In this document: positions 15,908 to 24,091 of the stretch, piece by piece
Layout: each line of letters opens with the position of its first letter
How positions within the stretch are numbered: position 1 is the first letter of the stretch
Origin: JBEKDJ01 sp050014415
Lineage (GTDB): Bacteria; Desulfobacterota; BSN033; UBA1163
Length of the DNA stretch: 29,002 nucleotides
Assembly: GCA_050014415.1 (NCBI GenBank)
Contig: JBEKDJ010000014.1
Span: 1 to 29,002 of the forward strand
Direction of reading: 5' to 3'
The notes under the pieces: model-generated
Told to the model about the DNA's origin: nothing
What the model saw: the letters and a program-made list of their open reading frames with translations, nothing else
Databases searched by the model: none
Position numbers and translations under genes: made by a program

Positions 15908-16039
15908 ATGAAAGGGACTTCGACCGGGATGAAAACATCAACAAATGTTGATAATCACCAAGAACGGTTTGATCGATCTATGATGATGTCTTGCATGGCC
16001 ATGTGTTGTCTGCTTGGTATGGGAGGTCCACCCATGTAA
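15908..16039 (+). CDS. Met/Cys-rich leader peptide of the metY operon
   Basis: A 43-codon ORF lies between the promoter and the first structural gene. It holds nine Met and three Cys codons, with the run MMMSCMAMCC at codons 25-34 (15980-16009). Such codon runs before amino acid operons are typical of ribosome-mediated attenuation, where stalling on scarce charged tRNA changes RNA folding. The ORF ends 32 bases before a terminator stem and overlaps two RNA segments able to form alternative pairings. Its own ribosome-binding site is weak (GAGA). ATG 15929 is an alternative start and keeps the whole Met/Cys run. A metal-binding small protein is possible but less likely given the downstream RNA structure. 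Confidence 0.8.
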   Translation: MKGTSTGMKTSTNVDNHQERFDRSMMMSCMAMCCLLGMGGPPM

Positions 16040-16085
16040 ACATCATCACAGAACTTCTTGAATTGCCGGATAACCCACTACCAAG
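15981..16085 (+). promoter_or_regulatory. Attenuator: mutually exclusive leader RNA pairings
   Basis: Segment 1 TGATGATGT (15981-15989, inside the three Met codons) is perfectly complementary to ACATCATCA (16040-16048), just after the leader stop. Segment 2 CTTGGTATGGG (16013-16023) pairs with CCCACTACCAAG (16074-16085) in 11 base pairs with one bulged base; the latter contains most of the 5' arm of the terminator. The segment 1 pairing encloses segment 2, so the two pairings compete. Stalling on Met codons would free segment 2 to disrupt the terminator. Completed translation, or no translation, would leave the terminator to form. No experimental support exists; the model rests on these complementarities. 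Confidence 0.75.
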
Positions 16086-16114
16086 ATGAATGGTTAGTGG
16101 GTTTTTTATTTTTT
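16072..16114 (+). terminator. Intrinsic terminator upstream of metY (attenuator)
   Basis: AACCCACTA (16072-16080) pairs perfectly with TAGTGGGTT (16095-16103). CCA/TGG extends the stem inward across one bulged base, leaving a 7-nt loop. A T-rich tail (TTTTTATTTTTT) follows. It stands about 30 bases before the metY start codon and its Shine-Dalgarno, so it must be bypassed for metY expression from the leader promoter. Confidence 0.88.
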
Positions 16115-16147
16115 AACAATACTACAGGCCGAAGGAGGAAAAACAAA

Positions 16148-17446
16148 ATGTCAGAAAGGAGATTAGACACATTAGCGCTTCACGCCGGGCAGGAAACCCC
16201 TGATCCAACCACAGGGGCAAGAGCAGTCCCGATCTATCAGACAACGTCGTACGTATTCAAAAGCACAGACCATGCCGCAAATCTCTTTGCTCTCAAGGAA
16301 TTTGGAAATATCTACACCCGGATGATGAATCCTACAAATGACGTTTTTGAAAGAAGGGTTGCTGCGATCGAAGGAGGTACGGGCGCTTTGGCAGTGGCTT
16401 CAGGCCAGGCTGCCGAGGCCCTTGCGCTATTAGCCATAACGCAGGTGGGTGATGAGATTGTGTCAGCCAATAATCTTTATGGTGGAACATACCAATTATT
16501 TCATTACACGTTTCCCAAATTGGGAAGAAAGGTGAAGTTTGTTGACTCAACAAAGCCAGCCGAATTCAAGAAGGCAATAACGGATAAGACGAGAGCAGTC
16601 TTTGCTGAAACCATTGGTAATCCCAAGCTGGATGTTCCGGATTTTGAAGTCATCGCCCAAATCGCACATGGGGCGGGTATTCCTTTCATTGTTGATAATA
16701 CAGTCGGCGTCGGGCTGGTTAAGCCCATCGACCATGGAGTGGATATAACCGTTCTCTCGGCCACTAAATACATCGGCGGGCACGGTACATCGATCGGTGG
16801 GGTCATCGTCGATTCCGGGAAGTTCGAGTGGGGCAATGGCAAATTTCCTGAATTCATTGAACCGGACCCAAGTTATCACGGATTGAAATTCTGGGAAACC
16901 TTTGGAAATTTTCCGGGTTTGGGAAATGTTGCCTTTATCATCAAGGTTAGGGTGCAACTTCTCCGTGATCTCGGAGCCACTTTGAGCCCTTTCAACGCTT
17001 TTCTCTTCCTTCAAGGGTTAGAAACGTTACCCTTGAGAGTAAAGAGACATTCCGAGAACGCACTCAAAGTTGCTCAATTCCTGAAGGGGCATCGTCTGGT
17101 TAACTGGGTCAACTATCCCGGTTTGGAAGAGCATCCAAATCATAAGTTGGCAGTCAAATATCTAAAGGGCAACTTTGGAGGTCTGGTGGGCTTCGGGATA
17201 AAAGGCGGATTAGAGGCTGGGAAAAGGTTCATTAACTCGGTGAAACTTCTTTCCCATCTTGCAAACATCGGGGATGCCAAAAGCCTTGTCATCCATCCTG
17301 CTTCCACCACGCATCAGCAATTAGCCCGAAAAGAGCAAGAGGAGACAGGAGTAACAGAAGATTTTATCCGGCTCTCCATTGGCCTGGAGGATATCGAGGA
17401 CATCAAGGAAGATATTGACCAGGCCTTAAAGAAGGCAGCAGGATAA
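16148..17446 (+). CDS. metY: O-acetylhomoserine sulfhydrylase (homocysteine synthase)
   Basis: This 432-residue PLP enzyme of the Cys/Met metabolism family converts O-acetylhomoserine and a sulfur donor to homocysteine. The N-terminus DTLALHAGQETPDPTTGARA, YTRMMNPTND, EGG.GALAVASGQAAE, and PLP lysine in LSATKYIGGHG are characteristic of MetY. ATG 16148 is chosen because AAGGAGG lies about 8 bases upstream; the frame is open further upstream through the terminator. It is the first structural gene behind the Met/Cys leader and is followed by cysK and metX. The donor could be free sulfide or a carrier-bound thiocarboxylate, given the divergent carrier operon. Confidence 0.95.
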   Translation: MSERRLDTLALHAGQETPDPTTGARAVPIYQTTSYVFKSTDHAANLFALKEFGNIYTRMMNPTNDVFERRVAAIEGGTGALAVASGQAAEALALLAITQVGDEIVSANNLYGGTYQLFHYTFPKLGRKVKFVDSTKPAEFKKAITDKTRAVFAETIGNPKLDVPDFEVIAQIAHGAGIPFIVDNTVGVGLVKPIDHGVDITVLSATKYIGGHGTSIGGVIVDSGKFEWGNGKFPEFIEPDPSYHGLKFWETFGNFPGLGNVAFIIKVRVQLLRDLGATLSPFNAFLFLQGLETLPLRVKRHSENALKVAQFLKGHRLVNWVNYPGLEEHPNHKLAVKYLKGNFGGLVGFGIKGGLEAGKRFINSVKLLSHLANIGDAKSLVIHPASTTHQQLARKEQEETGVTEDFIRLSIGLEDIEDIKEDIDQALKKAAG

Positions 17447-17489
17447 TTTCTTGATAAAACCATCCATTAAGATAAGAAAGGAGAATAAC

Positions 17490-18467
17490 ATGGCCAAGTA
17501 TTTTGATGATAACTCATTGTCAATCGGCAATACCCCACTGGTTCGAATCAATAGAATGGCTCAAGGACTCAAGGCCACGATTCTTGCAAAGATCGAAGGT
17601 CGAAACCCCTCGTATTCGGTGAAGTGTCGGATAGGGTCGAGTATGATCTGGGCTGCAGAACAGCAAGGACTACTTAAGGCCGGAATGGAGATCATTGAAC
17701 CGACCAGCGGGAATACCGGGATTGCGTTGGCTTATGTGGCCGCTGCAAAAGGATATAAGCTGAATGTCACCATGCCTGAGACGATGTCCATCGAACGACG
17801 AAAAGTGCTTGCCATTCTCGGTGCAAATATTATCCTCACACCCGGAGCCAAAGGAATGAAAGGGGCGATCGAAGAGGCCGAACGAATTGCGACCTCGAGT
17901 CCCAATTACTATATGCCCCAGCAGTTTGAGAATCCTGCCAACCCGGAGATACATTTCAAGACCACAGGACCTGAGATCTGGGAACAGACGAATGGGGGGA
18001 TCGATGTTCTCGTATCCGGAGTGGGTACAGGAGGCACCATCACGGGTGTGTCGCGATATATTAAAGGAGAAAAGAGGAAAAAGATGATGAGTGTTGCCGT
18101 GGAACCGGTGGAAAGCCCTGTGATTACGCAGCGCCTTGCCGGGCAGGAGCTCATACCGGGGCCTCATAAGATTCAGGGGATTGGTGCTGGATTCATTCCG
18201 GACACTCTGGATCTGTCGATGGTTGACAGGGTGGAACAAGTGACCAGCGATGAGGCGATCGAGCATGCAAGGCGCCTTTCTCGTGAGGAAGGGATTCTTT
18301 CGGGCGTCAGTTGTGGCGCAGCGATCGCAGTTGCTTTGAGGCTTGCCAGGATGGAGGAATTCAAAGGGAAGACCATCGTAACGATCTTCCCTGATTCAGG
18401 GGAACGTTATCTGAGTGGGCCGCTTTTCCAAGGACTTTTCGATGAATCAGGCCTCCCAACAATCTAG
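17490..18467 (+). CDS. cysK: Cysteine synthase (O-acetylserine sulfhydrylase)
   Basis: This 325-residue PLP-dependent fold-type II enzyme has the PLP lysine in NPSYSVKCR, the substrate loop TSGNTGIAL, the phosphate-binding loop GVGTGGTITGV, and SGVSCGAA near the end. It makes cysteine from O-acetylserine and sulfide. ATG 17490 has AAAGGAG about 7 bases upstream and lies 43 bp after metY, in the same operon. It resembles CysK rather than CysM or cystathionine beta-synthase in length, with no CBS domains. No serine acetyltransferase gene is present in the window. Confidence 0.93.
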   Translation: MAKYFDDNSLSIGNTPLVRINRMAQGLKATILAKIEGRNPSYSVKCRIGSSMIWAAEQQGLLKAGMEIIEPTSGNTGIALAYVAAAKGYKLNVTMPETMSIERRKVLAILGANIILTPGAKGMKGAIEEAERIATSSPNYYMPQQFENPANPEIHFKTTGPEIWEQTNGGIDVLVSGVGTGGTITGVSRYIKGEKRKKMMSVAVEPVESPVITQRLAGQELIPGPHKIQGIGAGFIPDTLDLSMVDRVEQVTSDEAIEHARRLSREEGILSGVSCGAAIAVALRLARMEEFKGKTIVTIFPDSGERYLSGPLFQGLFDESGLPTI

Positions 18468-18509
18468 GATTTTGCTGAAATTAAGATAGGAATGTTAGGA
18501 ATAAATCCA

Positions 18510-19745
18510 ATGAGCAAGAAATTAGATCTCACGCAGGCAGATAGCGAAAATGCCGGTATTCTTGAAAACCGTTTGGCTTCAAATAAAGATAATGGCTTGG
18601 GGGTCCTAAAAACAAACTATTTTCAATTTGCACTTCCTCCCGACGAGCTCATCCTTGAGAACGGTGAAAAGCTTGGTTCCATTACCGTTGCCTATGAGAC
18701 CTATGGCACGCTGAACGATCAGAGATCTAATGCCGTTCTGATTCTTCATGCCCTAACCGGCGATGCCCATGCTGCAGGCTTCCACAAAGGAGACGACAAA
18801 CCGGGTTGGTGGGACGACATGATTGGGCCGGGCAAGGCGTTTGATACAAACAAGTATTTCGTTATCTGTTCAAATGTGCTGGGAGGGTGCAAGGGCACGA
18901 CTGGTCCATCTTCAATCAATCCTCAGACTGGCAAGAAATACGGTCTGGATTTTCCCATCATCAGCATCTCGGATATGGTCAATGTGCAGAAGCACTTGAT
19001 TGATTATCTGAACATCGATCAACTGCTTTCAGTAGCAGGCGGTTCGATGGGTGGAATGCAGGCTTTGGAGTGGCTGACGGTTCATCCGGATCGTCTCAAG
19101 AGCGCCATCGTTATTGCAACTTCGGCAAAGCATTCACCTCAACAAATCGCATTTCATGAGGTTGGGCGACAAGCGATTATGGCCGATCCTCACTGGAAAG
19201 ATGGTCATTACTATGGTGGGCTTCCTCCAGCGAAGGGGCTTTCGGTGGCCCGTATGATCGGTCATATCACCTATATGAGCGACACCTCAATGGCCGAGAA
19301 ATTTGGAAGACACCTTGGAGATGAAAAACTGCACAAATTCAGTGTTGGTTCTGAGGTAGAGGACTACCTTCATAACAGAGGGAATCATTTTGTAAAAAGA
19401 TTCGATGCCAATTCCTATCTCTATATTACGAGAGCGATTGATTCTTTTGATGCTTCGAGAGGGAAGAACCTTTATGAAGTATTTAGGGAGATAAAAGCCA
19501 GAGTCCTTGTTCTGGCCTTTAAATCGGACTGGCTCTACCCGGCCTCCCAATCCCGGGAGATTGTAAGGGGCTGCAAATTGGCCGGGGTTGATACGACCTA
19601 TTGTGAGATCGATTCAACTTACGGCCACGATGCCTTTCTCCTCGAGGTTAGGGAGGAGACACACCTCATTGGCCATTTTCTACAAAAGGTATCTTTTGAA
19701 AATGGGGTCACAGATGAATATGAGGTAAGGGATTATGCGATCTGA
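18510..19745 (+). CDS. metX: Homoserine O-acetyltransferase
   Basis: This alpha/beta-hydrolase of about 411 residues makes O-acetylhomoserine, the substrate of the metY product. It has YETYGTLN, the LTGDAHAAG region, NVLGGCKGTTGPSS, the nucleophile elbow GGSMGGMQALEW, and the catalytic Asp and His regions (FKSDWLYP; YGHDAFLLE). About 40 residues precede the usual family start, making it slightly long. ATG 18510 has AGGA about 9 bases upstream; ATG 18492 would leave only 2 bases after its Shine-Dalgarno. It ends overlapping metW by 11 bp, the usual proteobacterial arrangement. The family also contains succinyltransferases, and specificity cannot be proven by eye. Confidence 0.94.
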   Translation: MSKKLDLTQADSENAGILENRLASNKDNGLGVLKTNYFQFALPPDELILENGEKLGSITVAYETYGTLNDQRSNAVLILHALTGDAHAAGFHKGDDKPGWWDDMIGPGKAFDTNKYFVICSNVLGGCKGTTGPSSINPQTGKKYGLDFPIISISDMVNVQKHLIDYLNIDQLLSVAGGSMGGMQALEWLTVHPDRLKSAIVIATSAKHSPQQIAFHEVGRQAIMADPHWKDGHYYGGLPPAKGLSVARMIGHITYMSDTSMAEKFGRHLGDEKLHKFSVGSEVEDYLHNRGNHFVKRFDANSYLYITRAIDSFDASRGKNLYEVFREIKARVLVLAFKSDWLYPASQSREIVRGCKLAGVDTTYCEIDSTYGHDAFLLEVREETHLIGHFLQKVSFENGVTDEYEVRDYAI

Positions 19746-20349
19746 GCCTCCTCCATTAGAACACAGGGCCATCCTTCAGTGGATTCCTCCAGATTCATCC
19801 GTTCTGGACCTTGGTTGTGGTGACGGGGAGTTATTAACTTTGCTTGTCCGTGAGAGGAATATCAAGGCCCAGGGCATTGAAATTGACGAACAGGCCATCT
19901 ATCAGTGTGTCGCCAGGGGGCTGAGCGTATTTCATGAGGACATCGATCACGGGTTATCCGATTACTCAGATCAGTCTTTTGATTATGTGATACTCAATCA
20001 GAGTTTCCAGCAGGTGAAAAACCCTGACATTGTATTGAAGGAAGCCTTGAGAGTGGGCAGACAAGTCATCGTTGGCTTCCCTAATTTTGCTCATTACCTC
20101 GCACGCTTACGGATCTTTTTTAAAGGGAAGACCCCGATTACGCCTTCCCTGCCACATGAATGGCATAACACACCCAATCTCCATTTTTTGAGTATTTCAG
20201 ACTTTATCGAATACTGCCGTAGGAGAAACATCAAAATAAGAAAGTCCTTCTTTATTGGAAAAAACAGAAGGGCGGTGATATTTCCAAACCTGTTTGCACT
20301 GACAGGAGTATTTCTTATTTCAAATGGAAAAGCCTTTAACATCTATTGA
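19735..20349 (+). CDS. metW: MetW, methionine biosynthesis protein
   Basis: This 204-residue class I SAM-dependent methyltransferase-fold protein has motif I VLDLGCGDGELL, the acidic loop GIEIDE, and the MetW-typical FDYVILNQSFQQV, VGFPNF.HYLAR and PHEWHNTPN. It overlaps metX by 11 bp. MetW is needed with MetX for homoserine acetylation in several proteobacteria, probably as a partner rather than as a catalytic methyltransferase. It is the last gene of the operon; no clear intrinsic terminator follows. Confidence 0.94.
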   Translation: MRSEPPPLEHRAILQWIPPDSSVLDLGCGDGELLTLLVRERNIKAQGIEIDEQAIYQCVARGLSVFHEDIDHGLSDYSDQSFDYVILNQSFQQVKNPDIVLKEALRVGRQVIVGFPNFAHYLARLRIFFKGKTPITPSLPHEWHNTPNLHFLSISDFIEYCRRRNIKIRKSFFIGKNRRAVIFPNLFALTGVFLISNGKAFNIY

Positions 20350-20575
20350 TTTTAAAAGAAAAATAGGAATCCACGGACCTCAATGGATATCTTGACCACC
20401 GAAAAAACTCCCGAGAAGAGAGATAGATTTCACAGCTGGATAAAGACCTTTCTTCGTTTGGATTGACTTTATAGGGCCTTACGGGTGTACTAAGAATATT
20501 TCTTCAGTTATAATTAAGAAAGATCTAACCATAAGTTATTCAGAGAAATATCATAGAGGTAAATGAGGAAGCATA

Positions 20576-21496
20576 ATGCGAGACGAAACGGACCAGTATC
20601 TCATTGATGAGATTAACAAACTGAAGAAAGAGAAGAGTGCTGTCATCCTCGTGCATAATTACCAACGGCCTGAAATCTTCAAGATAGGAGACTTCATCGG
20701 CGACTCATACGGGTTAAGCCACGAGGCTTCGGAGACAAAGGCACGCATGATCATCTTCTGCGGTGTCCACTTCATGGCAGAGTCTGCTTCGATCCTAAAC
20801 CCGGACAAGAAGGTGATCCTTCCCGCGATTGAAGCCGGGTGTCCCATGGCGGACATGGTTCAAGCAGAGGAGCTGAGGAGGCTGAAAGAACAGCACCCGG
20901 ATGCAGCTGTCGTATGCTACATCAATACTTCTGCCGAAGTGAAAGCGGAGTCAGACATTGTATGTACCTCAAGCAATGCAGTCAGAATCATAAACTCCCT
21001 TCCTCACAAACGGATCATCTTCATTCCTGACAAGAACCTTGCGGACTACGCTGCCGGGCATACAGACAAAGAAATCATCCCGTGGAATGGCTTCTGCTAT
21101 GTTCACACCAAGTTCTCCCCCGAGGAACTGGCTAAGTCGAAGAAACTGCTGAGGAATGCAAAAGTCATTGCGCATCCCGAATGCCCGGCAGGGGTAAGAG
21201 CGTTAGCAGACCACGTCTGCAGCACCTCCGGAATGGTTGGATACGCAAAACAGTCGGATGCAAAAGAGTTCATTATAGCAACAGAAATGGGGATGATCGA
21301 AATGCTGAGGCTGCAGGTTCCGGGGAAAACATTTTATACAGCCCCTCCAGGAAGCACTTGCGTGAACATGAAGAAAACCAATCTGAGGCTTGTGCTTGAG
21401 TCATTGGAAAACGAAGCCCCGATCATCACGGTACCGGAGGAGATACGGCTGAAGGCAAGAAAAGCACTGGACAGGATGGTTGAAGCAACAAAATGA
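20576..21496 (+). CDS. nadA: Quinolinate synthase A
   Basis: This 306-residue [4Fe-4S] enzyme condenses iminoaspartate with dihydroxyacetone phosphate to quinolinate in NAD synthesis. The three family cluster cysteines are expected at Cys89 (EAGCPMADM), Cys174 (WNGFCYVH) and Cys262 (STCVNMKK). HNYQRPEI near the start and the GVHFMAESA motif are also typical. ATG 20576 has GAGGAAG about 6 bases upstream. It stands alone, 226 bp after metW; nadB and nadC are not in the window. TTGACT near 20463 and TATAAT-like bases near 20511 are possible promoter parts but are not well spaced. Confidence 0.95.
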   Translation: MRDETDQYLIDEINKLKKEKSAVILVHNYQRPEIFKIGDFIGDSYGLSHEASETKARMIIFCGVHFMAESASILNPDKKVILPAIEAGCPMADMVQAEELRRLKEQHPDAAVVCYINTSAEVKAESDIVCTSSNAVRIINSLPHKRIIFIPDKNLADYAAGHTDKEIIPWNGFCYVHTKFSPEELAKSKKLLRNAKVIAHPECPAGVRALADHVCSTSGMVGYAKQSDAKEFIIATEMGMIEMLRLQVPGKTFYTAPPGSTCVNMKKTNLRLVLESLENEAPIITVPEEIRLKARKALDRMVEATK

Positions 21497-21591
21497 AGGC
21501 GAGTGAGCTCCCCACGGCTTCGTCAAAATGACATTAGGCACGAGTGTAGAGATCCCTCTAATCCCCCTATGATGAAAGAGAGACCTTCAGT

Positions 21592-21613
21592 TCCCCACCT
21601 TTGGAAAGGGGGA
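21592..21613. repeat. Short imperfect palindrome downstream of nadA
   Basis: TCCCCACC (from 21592) and GGGGGA (to 21613) flank a TTT/AAA core in a purine/pyrimidine-skewed imperfect palindrome, preceded by another C-rich block (ATCCCCCT, about 21570-21578). It resembles interspersed C-run/G-run palindromes common in some anaerobes' intergenic DNA. No T-tract follows, so it is not a standard terminator. Confidence 0.3.
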
Positions 21614-21711
21614 GATGAACGGGGATTTACCGACCAATCTACCCCACAACGAACTTAACAAGACAAGGCTGACTTTGACGTTCCCATGCCGGGCTCCGAA
21701 ATCCATCTATC

Positions 21712-21740
21712 TTGACAAATTCTATAAAGAAATATATAGT
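21712..21740 (+). promoter_or_regulatory. Consensus promoter in front of the Rrf2-like pseudogene
   Basis: TTGACA (21712-21717), a 17-bp spacer and TATAGT (21735-21740) form the best sigma-70 match in the window. The decayed regulator begins about 26 bases downstream. The -35 and spacer (CTTGACAAATTCTATAAAGA) repeat those of the met leader promoter at 15847 with one mismatch. Confidence 0.75.
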
Positions 21741-21765
21741 GATTTAAAACCACTCTTGTAGGAAT

Positions 21766-22229
21766 ATTGGATCATCAACAAAAAGTCGACAAGTAGTCAG
21801 GGATATTCTTGATATTGCATATAATTCCGATGGGTTATAAACTAATGCCAAGAATATTTCGAGAAGACAAGAAATATCTCCGCTTCGTACAGAACAGATA
21901 TTTCAGAAACTGACGAGAGCAGGGATTATTGATAGCAAGAGAGGTCCAACAGAAGGGTACCTTTCGGCTAACAGGCCCGAGGAGACAAAAGCTGGTGAAA
22001 TCATTCGAATCACCGAGGGAGGCATTGATCCGGTCCTCTGTATGGATCGTGAGGATCTAGACCAACCCTGCAGTAGATCAATAGAATGTGTAACTCGAAC
22101 TATCTGGATTGAAGCCGAAACAGGTTGAACGCATATCTTGACTCTGTGAGCATTAAGGATTTATGTGAATAGGCTCAGGAAATGGGAATTAGAAAAGAGT
22201 TGGGTCCAAGATTCATGTATTATATTTGA
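21766..22229 (+). pseudogene. Rrf2-family (IscR/CymR-like) regulator, decayed
   Basis: Conceptual translation gives a full Rrf2 protein in pieces: SSTKSRQVVRDILDIAYNSD, a TAA stop at 21838, then EISPLRTEQIFQKLTRAGII, SKRGPTEGYLS, AGEIIRITEG, and three cysteines spaced as in IscR (VLCMDRE, QPCSRS, IECVTR). The C-terminal part (LNAYLDSVSIKDLCE) continues in another frame after an apparent one-base loss in an A-run near 22118, and a TAG lies at 22170. The expected start codon reads ATT. Four lesions argue for a pseudogene, though sequencing error cannot be wholly excluded. Live relatives sense Fe-S clusters or cysteine and control sulfur genes. Confidence 0.82.
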
Positions 22230-22333
22230 TTCGTTTGCAGGCTATTCCGATCCAGGTTGCTTCTTTTTTAAGTACAAAACTATAGAGTGGAGATTGATTT
22301 AATCATCAATCACACAAAAGAGGAGAGTTTAAT

Positions 22334-22393
22334 ATGGGAGATCTTTATCAGTTTGGCAAAATAGTGCGAAAATTATTATCAAAATGGAGTTAA
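22334..22393 (+). CDS. Possible 19-residue upstream ORF of the CapK-like gene
   Basis: ATG 22334 follows a strong GAGGAGAG about 7 bases upstream, and the ORF (MGDLYQFGKIVRKLLSKWS) ends at 22393, just before the next start at 22399. It is basic and amphipathic-looking. It may couple translation to the downstream gene or be a truncated remnant. No family is recognised. Confidence 0.35.
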   Translation: MGDLYQFGKIVRKLLSKWS

Positions 22394-22398
22394 AGTGT

Positions 22399-23862
22399 AT
22401 GAATTTGTATTCATTTTTAATGGAAAGACTTGTTTTGCCAAGCATCGCCCAATTTACGGAGGTCAAAATTTGGCAAGAGTATAAAAAGATGATGAGGACG
22501 GAGGCGCTTAGCCTTGATGAGCTAAAGCAACATCAATTTTCAAAGCTTAAAAACATGATACATCATGCTTACGAAAACGTGCCTTTTTATAGAGAGAGAT
22601 TCAGTGCAATTGGCCTATGCCCAGAGGATATTCGAAATAGTGAGGATATTATCCCCATCCCACCCACCACCAAAGAAGATATTATGTCAAGCTTCCCCGA
22701 AGGGATTACTGCACAAGGGATGGATAGAGCGCAATGGAAATATGTGGCAAGTTCTGGAACAACACGACAGATCATAGGAATACATGATTTCAAAAAAGCA
22801 AATACTAATTGGGCGGCTGGACTCAGAGCCCATAAACTTGCTGGAAACCATACTATTGGCAAAAGGTGGATGGAGATTCCTCCCCATATGTGTACGAATA
22901 TTTGTGGAATAGATGATAGTGGTAAAGGAGAGAAATTTTTTTCAAGAAGAATGCTTGCTTTCCTTTTGAGAGGGAATTACGAGGGCCTGCGTCATCATAT
23001 CTACCAATATTTTTATAGGCAGAGACAAAATATCTATCGAAGAATCACACTCCCCTCTTTTGGGTCAGAAGGGACAAATATACCTGAAAAAGATATTGAA
23101 GCCTATATTGATGCTATAAGAAAATACCAACCCTACATCCTTGAAGGACTGCCTCTCTATCTCTATACATTTGCAAAATACCTTATCAAAAAAGAAATTC
23201 CTCCACCAAAGGTTGGGGTGATCAAACCATTTGGTGGGTCCATGACGTCGGTCATGAAGGAGACAATCGAAAGTGCCTTTGCTTGTGAGGTATATGACAC
23301 CTATGGCTGCAGTGAGATGGGATTTGTCGCCTGTGATTGCGAAAAACATGAGGGACTTCATCTTTTCATGGATCTTTATTATATTGACATCTTTCGCGAC
23401 GGGAAGTCTGTTTCTCCTGGAGAGCTTGGGAAAATTTACATAACCGATTTGGAAAACAGGGCGATGCCATGGATTAGATACGATGTGGGAGATGTGGGTA
23501 GGTATTTTATCGAAGACCATGGCTGTGGAAGAAGATCAATAAGACTTCAGGTGGAAGGAAGGGTTGAGGACACCCTTTCCAATTCAAAGGGTGGCCTTTT
23601 TACAAGCGACCAAGTATTTGATTTTTTTCACGGCTTCAAAGAGATTGATCATTTTCAGCTTATTGAGAAATCGAAGGGTAATCTTGATCTGCTTTGCGTC
23701 CCAAATAATGGGGCAGATATCAATAAAGAGAAAATGATACAGGAATTCAAAAATTTTTTCTCACCGGATGTTCTTGTTAAACTATATATAGTAAAAACGA
23801 TTAAAGCTGAGGATGGGGGGAAATTTAGGTTTATAAAGTCAAAAAGTTTCAAGGAGATATGA
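22399..23862 (+). CDS. Phenylacetate-CoA ligase-like/CapK-like adenylate-forming enzyme
   Basis: This roughly 487-residue protein of the PaaK/CapK branch of the AMP-forming superfamily activates a carboxylate with ATP. Motifs are the phosphate-binding loop ASSGTTRQIIG (Arg where Gly is usual), YGCSEMGFVACDCEKHEGLH with the branch's Cys-rich segment, MPWIRYDVGDVGRY, and the C-terminal GGKFRFIKSK with the adenylation lysine region. ATG 22399 has GGAG 9 bases upstream; ATG 22384 is an alternative. The DNA is visibly more AT-rich than the nad and met genes, which may indicate separate acquisition. The substrate is unknown; neighbours offer no acyl-CoA pathway. CapK relatives often work in polysaccharide clusters. 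Confidence 0.82.
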   Translation: MNLYSFLMERLVLPSIAQFTEVKIWQEYKKMMRTEALSLDELKQHQFSKLKNMIHHAYENVPFYRERFSAIGLCPEDIRNSEDIIPIPPTTKEDIMSSFPEGITAQGMDRAQWKYVASSGTTRQIIGIHDFKKANTNWAAGLRAHKLAGNHTIGKRWMEIPPHMCTNICGIDDSGKGEKFFSRRMLAFLLRGNYEGLRHHIYQYFYRQRQNIYRRITLPSFGSEGTNIPEKDIEAYIDAIRKYQPYILEGLPLYLYTFAKYLIKKEIPPPKVGVIKPFGGSMTSVMKETIESAFACEVYDTYGCSEMGFVACDCEKHEGLHLFMDLYYIDIFRDGKSVSPGELGKIYITDLENRAMPWIRYDVGDVGRYFIEDHGCGRRSIRLQVEGRVEDTLSNSKGGLFTSDQVFDFFHGFKEIDHFQLIEKSKGNLDLLCVPNNGADINKEKMIQEFKNFFSPDVLVKLYIVKTIKAEDGGKFRFIKSKSFKEI

Positions 23863-24091
23863 GATATTGCATTTGCTAAGCTTTCCGAACACAGATCAGG
23901 ACCGATTCTTCAAGCCATCCGAATATTTTCCCCATTTGACCGCGCGAAGCCCTACCTTTCAAGGTGGAGTAAAGAAGCGGGGCTCAGGGTGAACCTTGAG
24001 TAAACCCCGGCCTTTAGACCAGGGAGCCGAGAGGTTCACTTCGCACTCGATTCAGTACCAATATCGCGGCTTGATGCTTTAGAATGGAAGG

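Noticed and set aside
15875..16148. SAM riboswitch upstream of metY
   Set aside because: The leader shows a Met/Cys ORF plus terminator and antiterminator pairings. I saw none of the SAM-I or SAM-II core sequences, and the spacing is taken up by the ORF.
20383..20466. 27-codon ORF between metW and nadA
   Set aside because: It has no usable ribosome-binding site and no resemblance to a leader peptide; kept only as a note.
23863..24091. Possible mobile-element or intron remnant between the CapK-like gene and sufS
   Set aside because: The GC-rich block and an 8-bp inverted repeat (GTGAACCT/AGGTTCAC) looked suggestive, but no transposase, intron domain or terminal repeats could be recognised.
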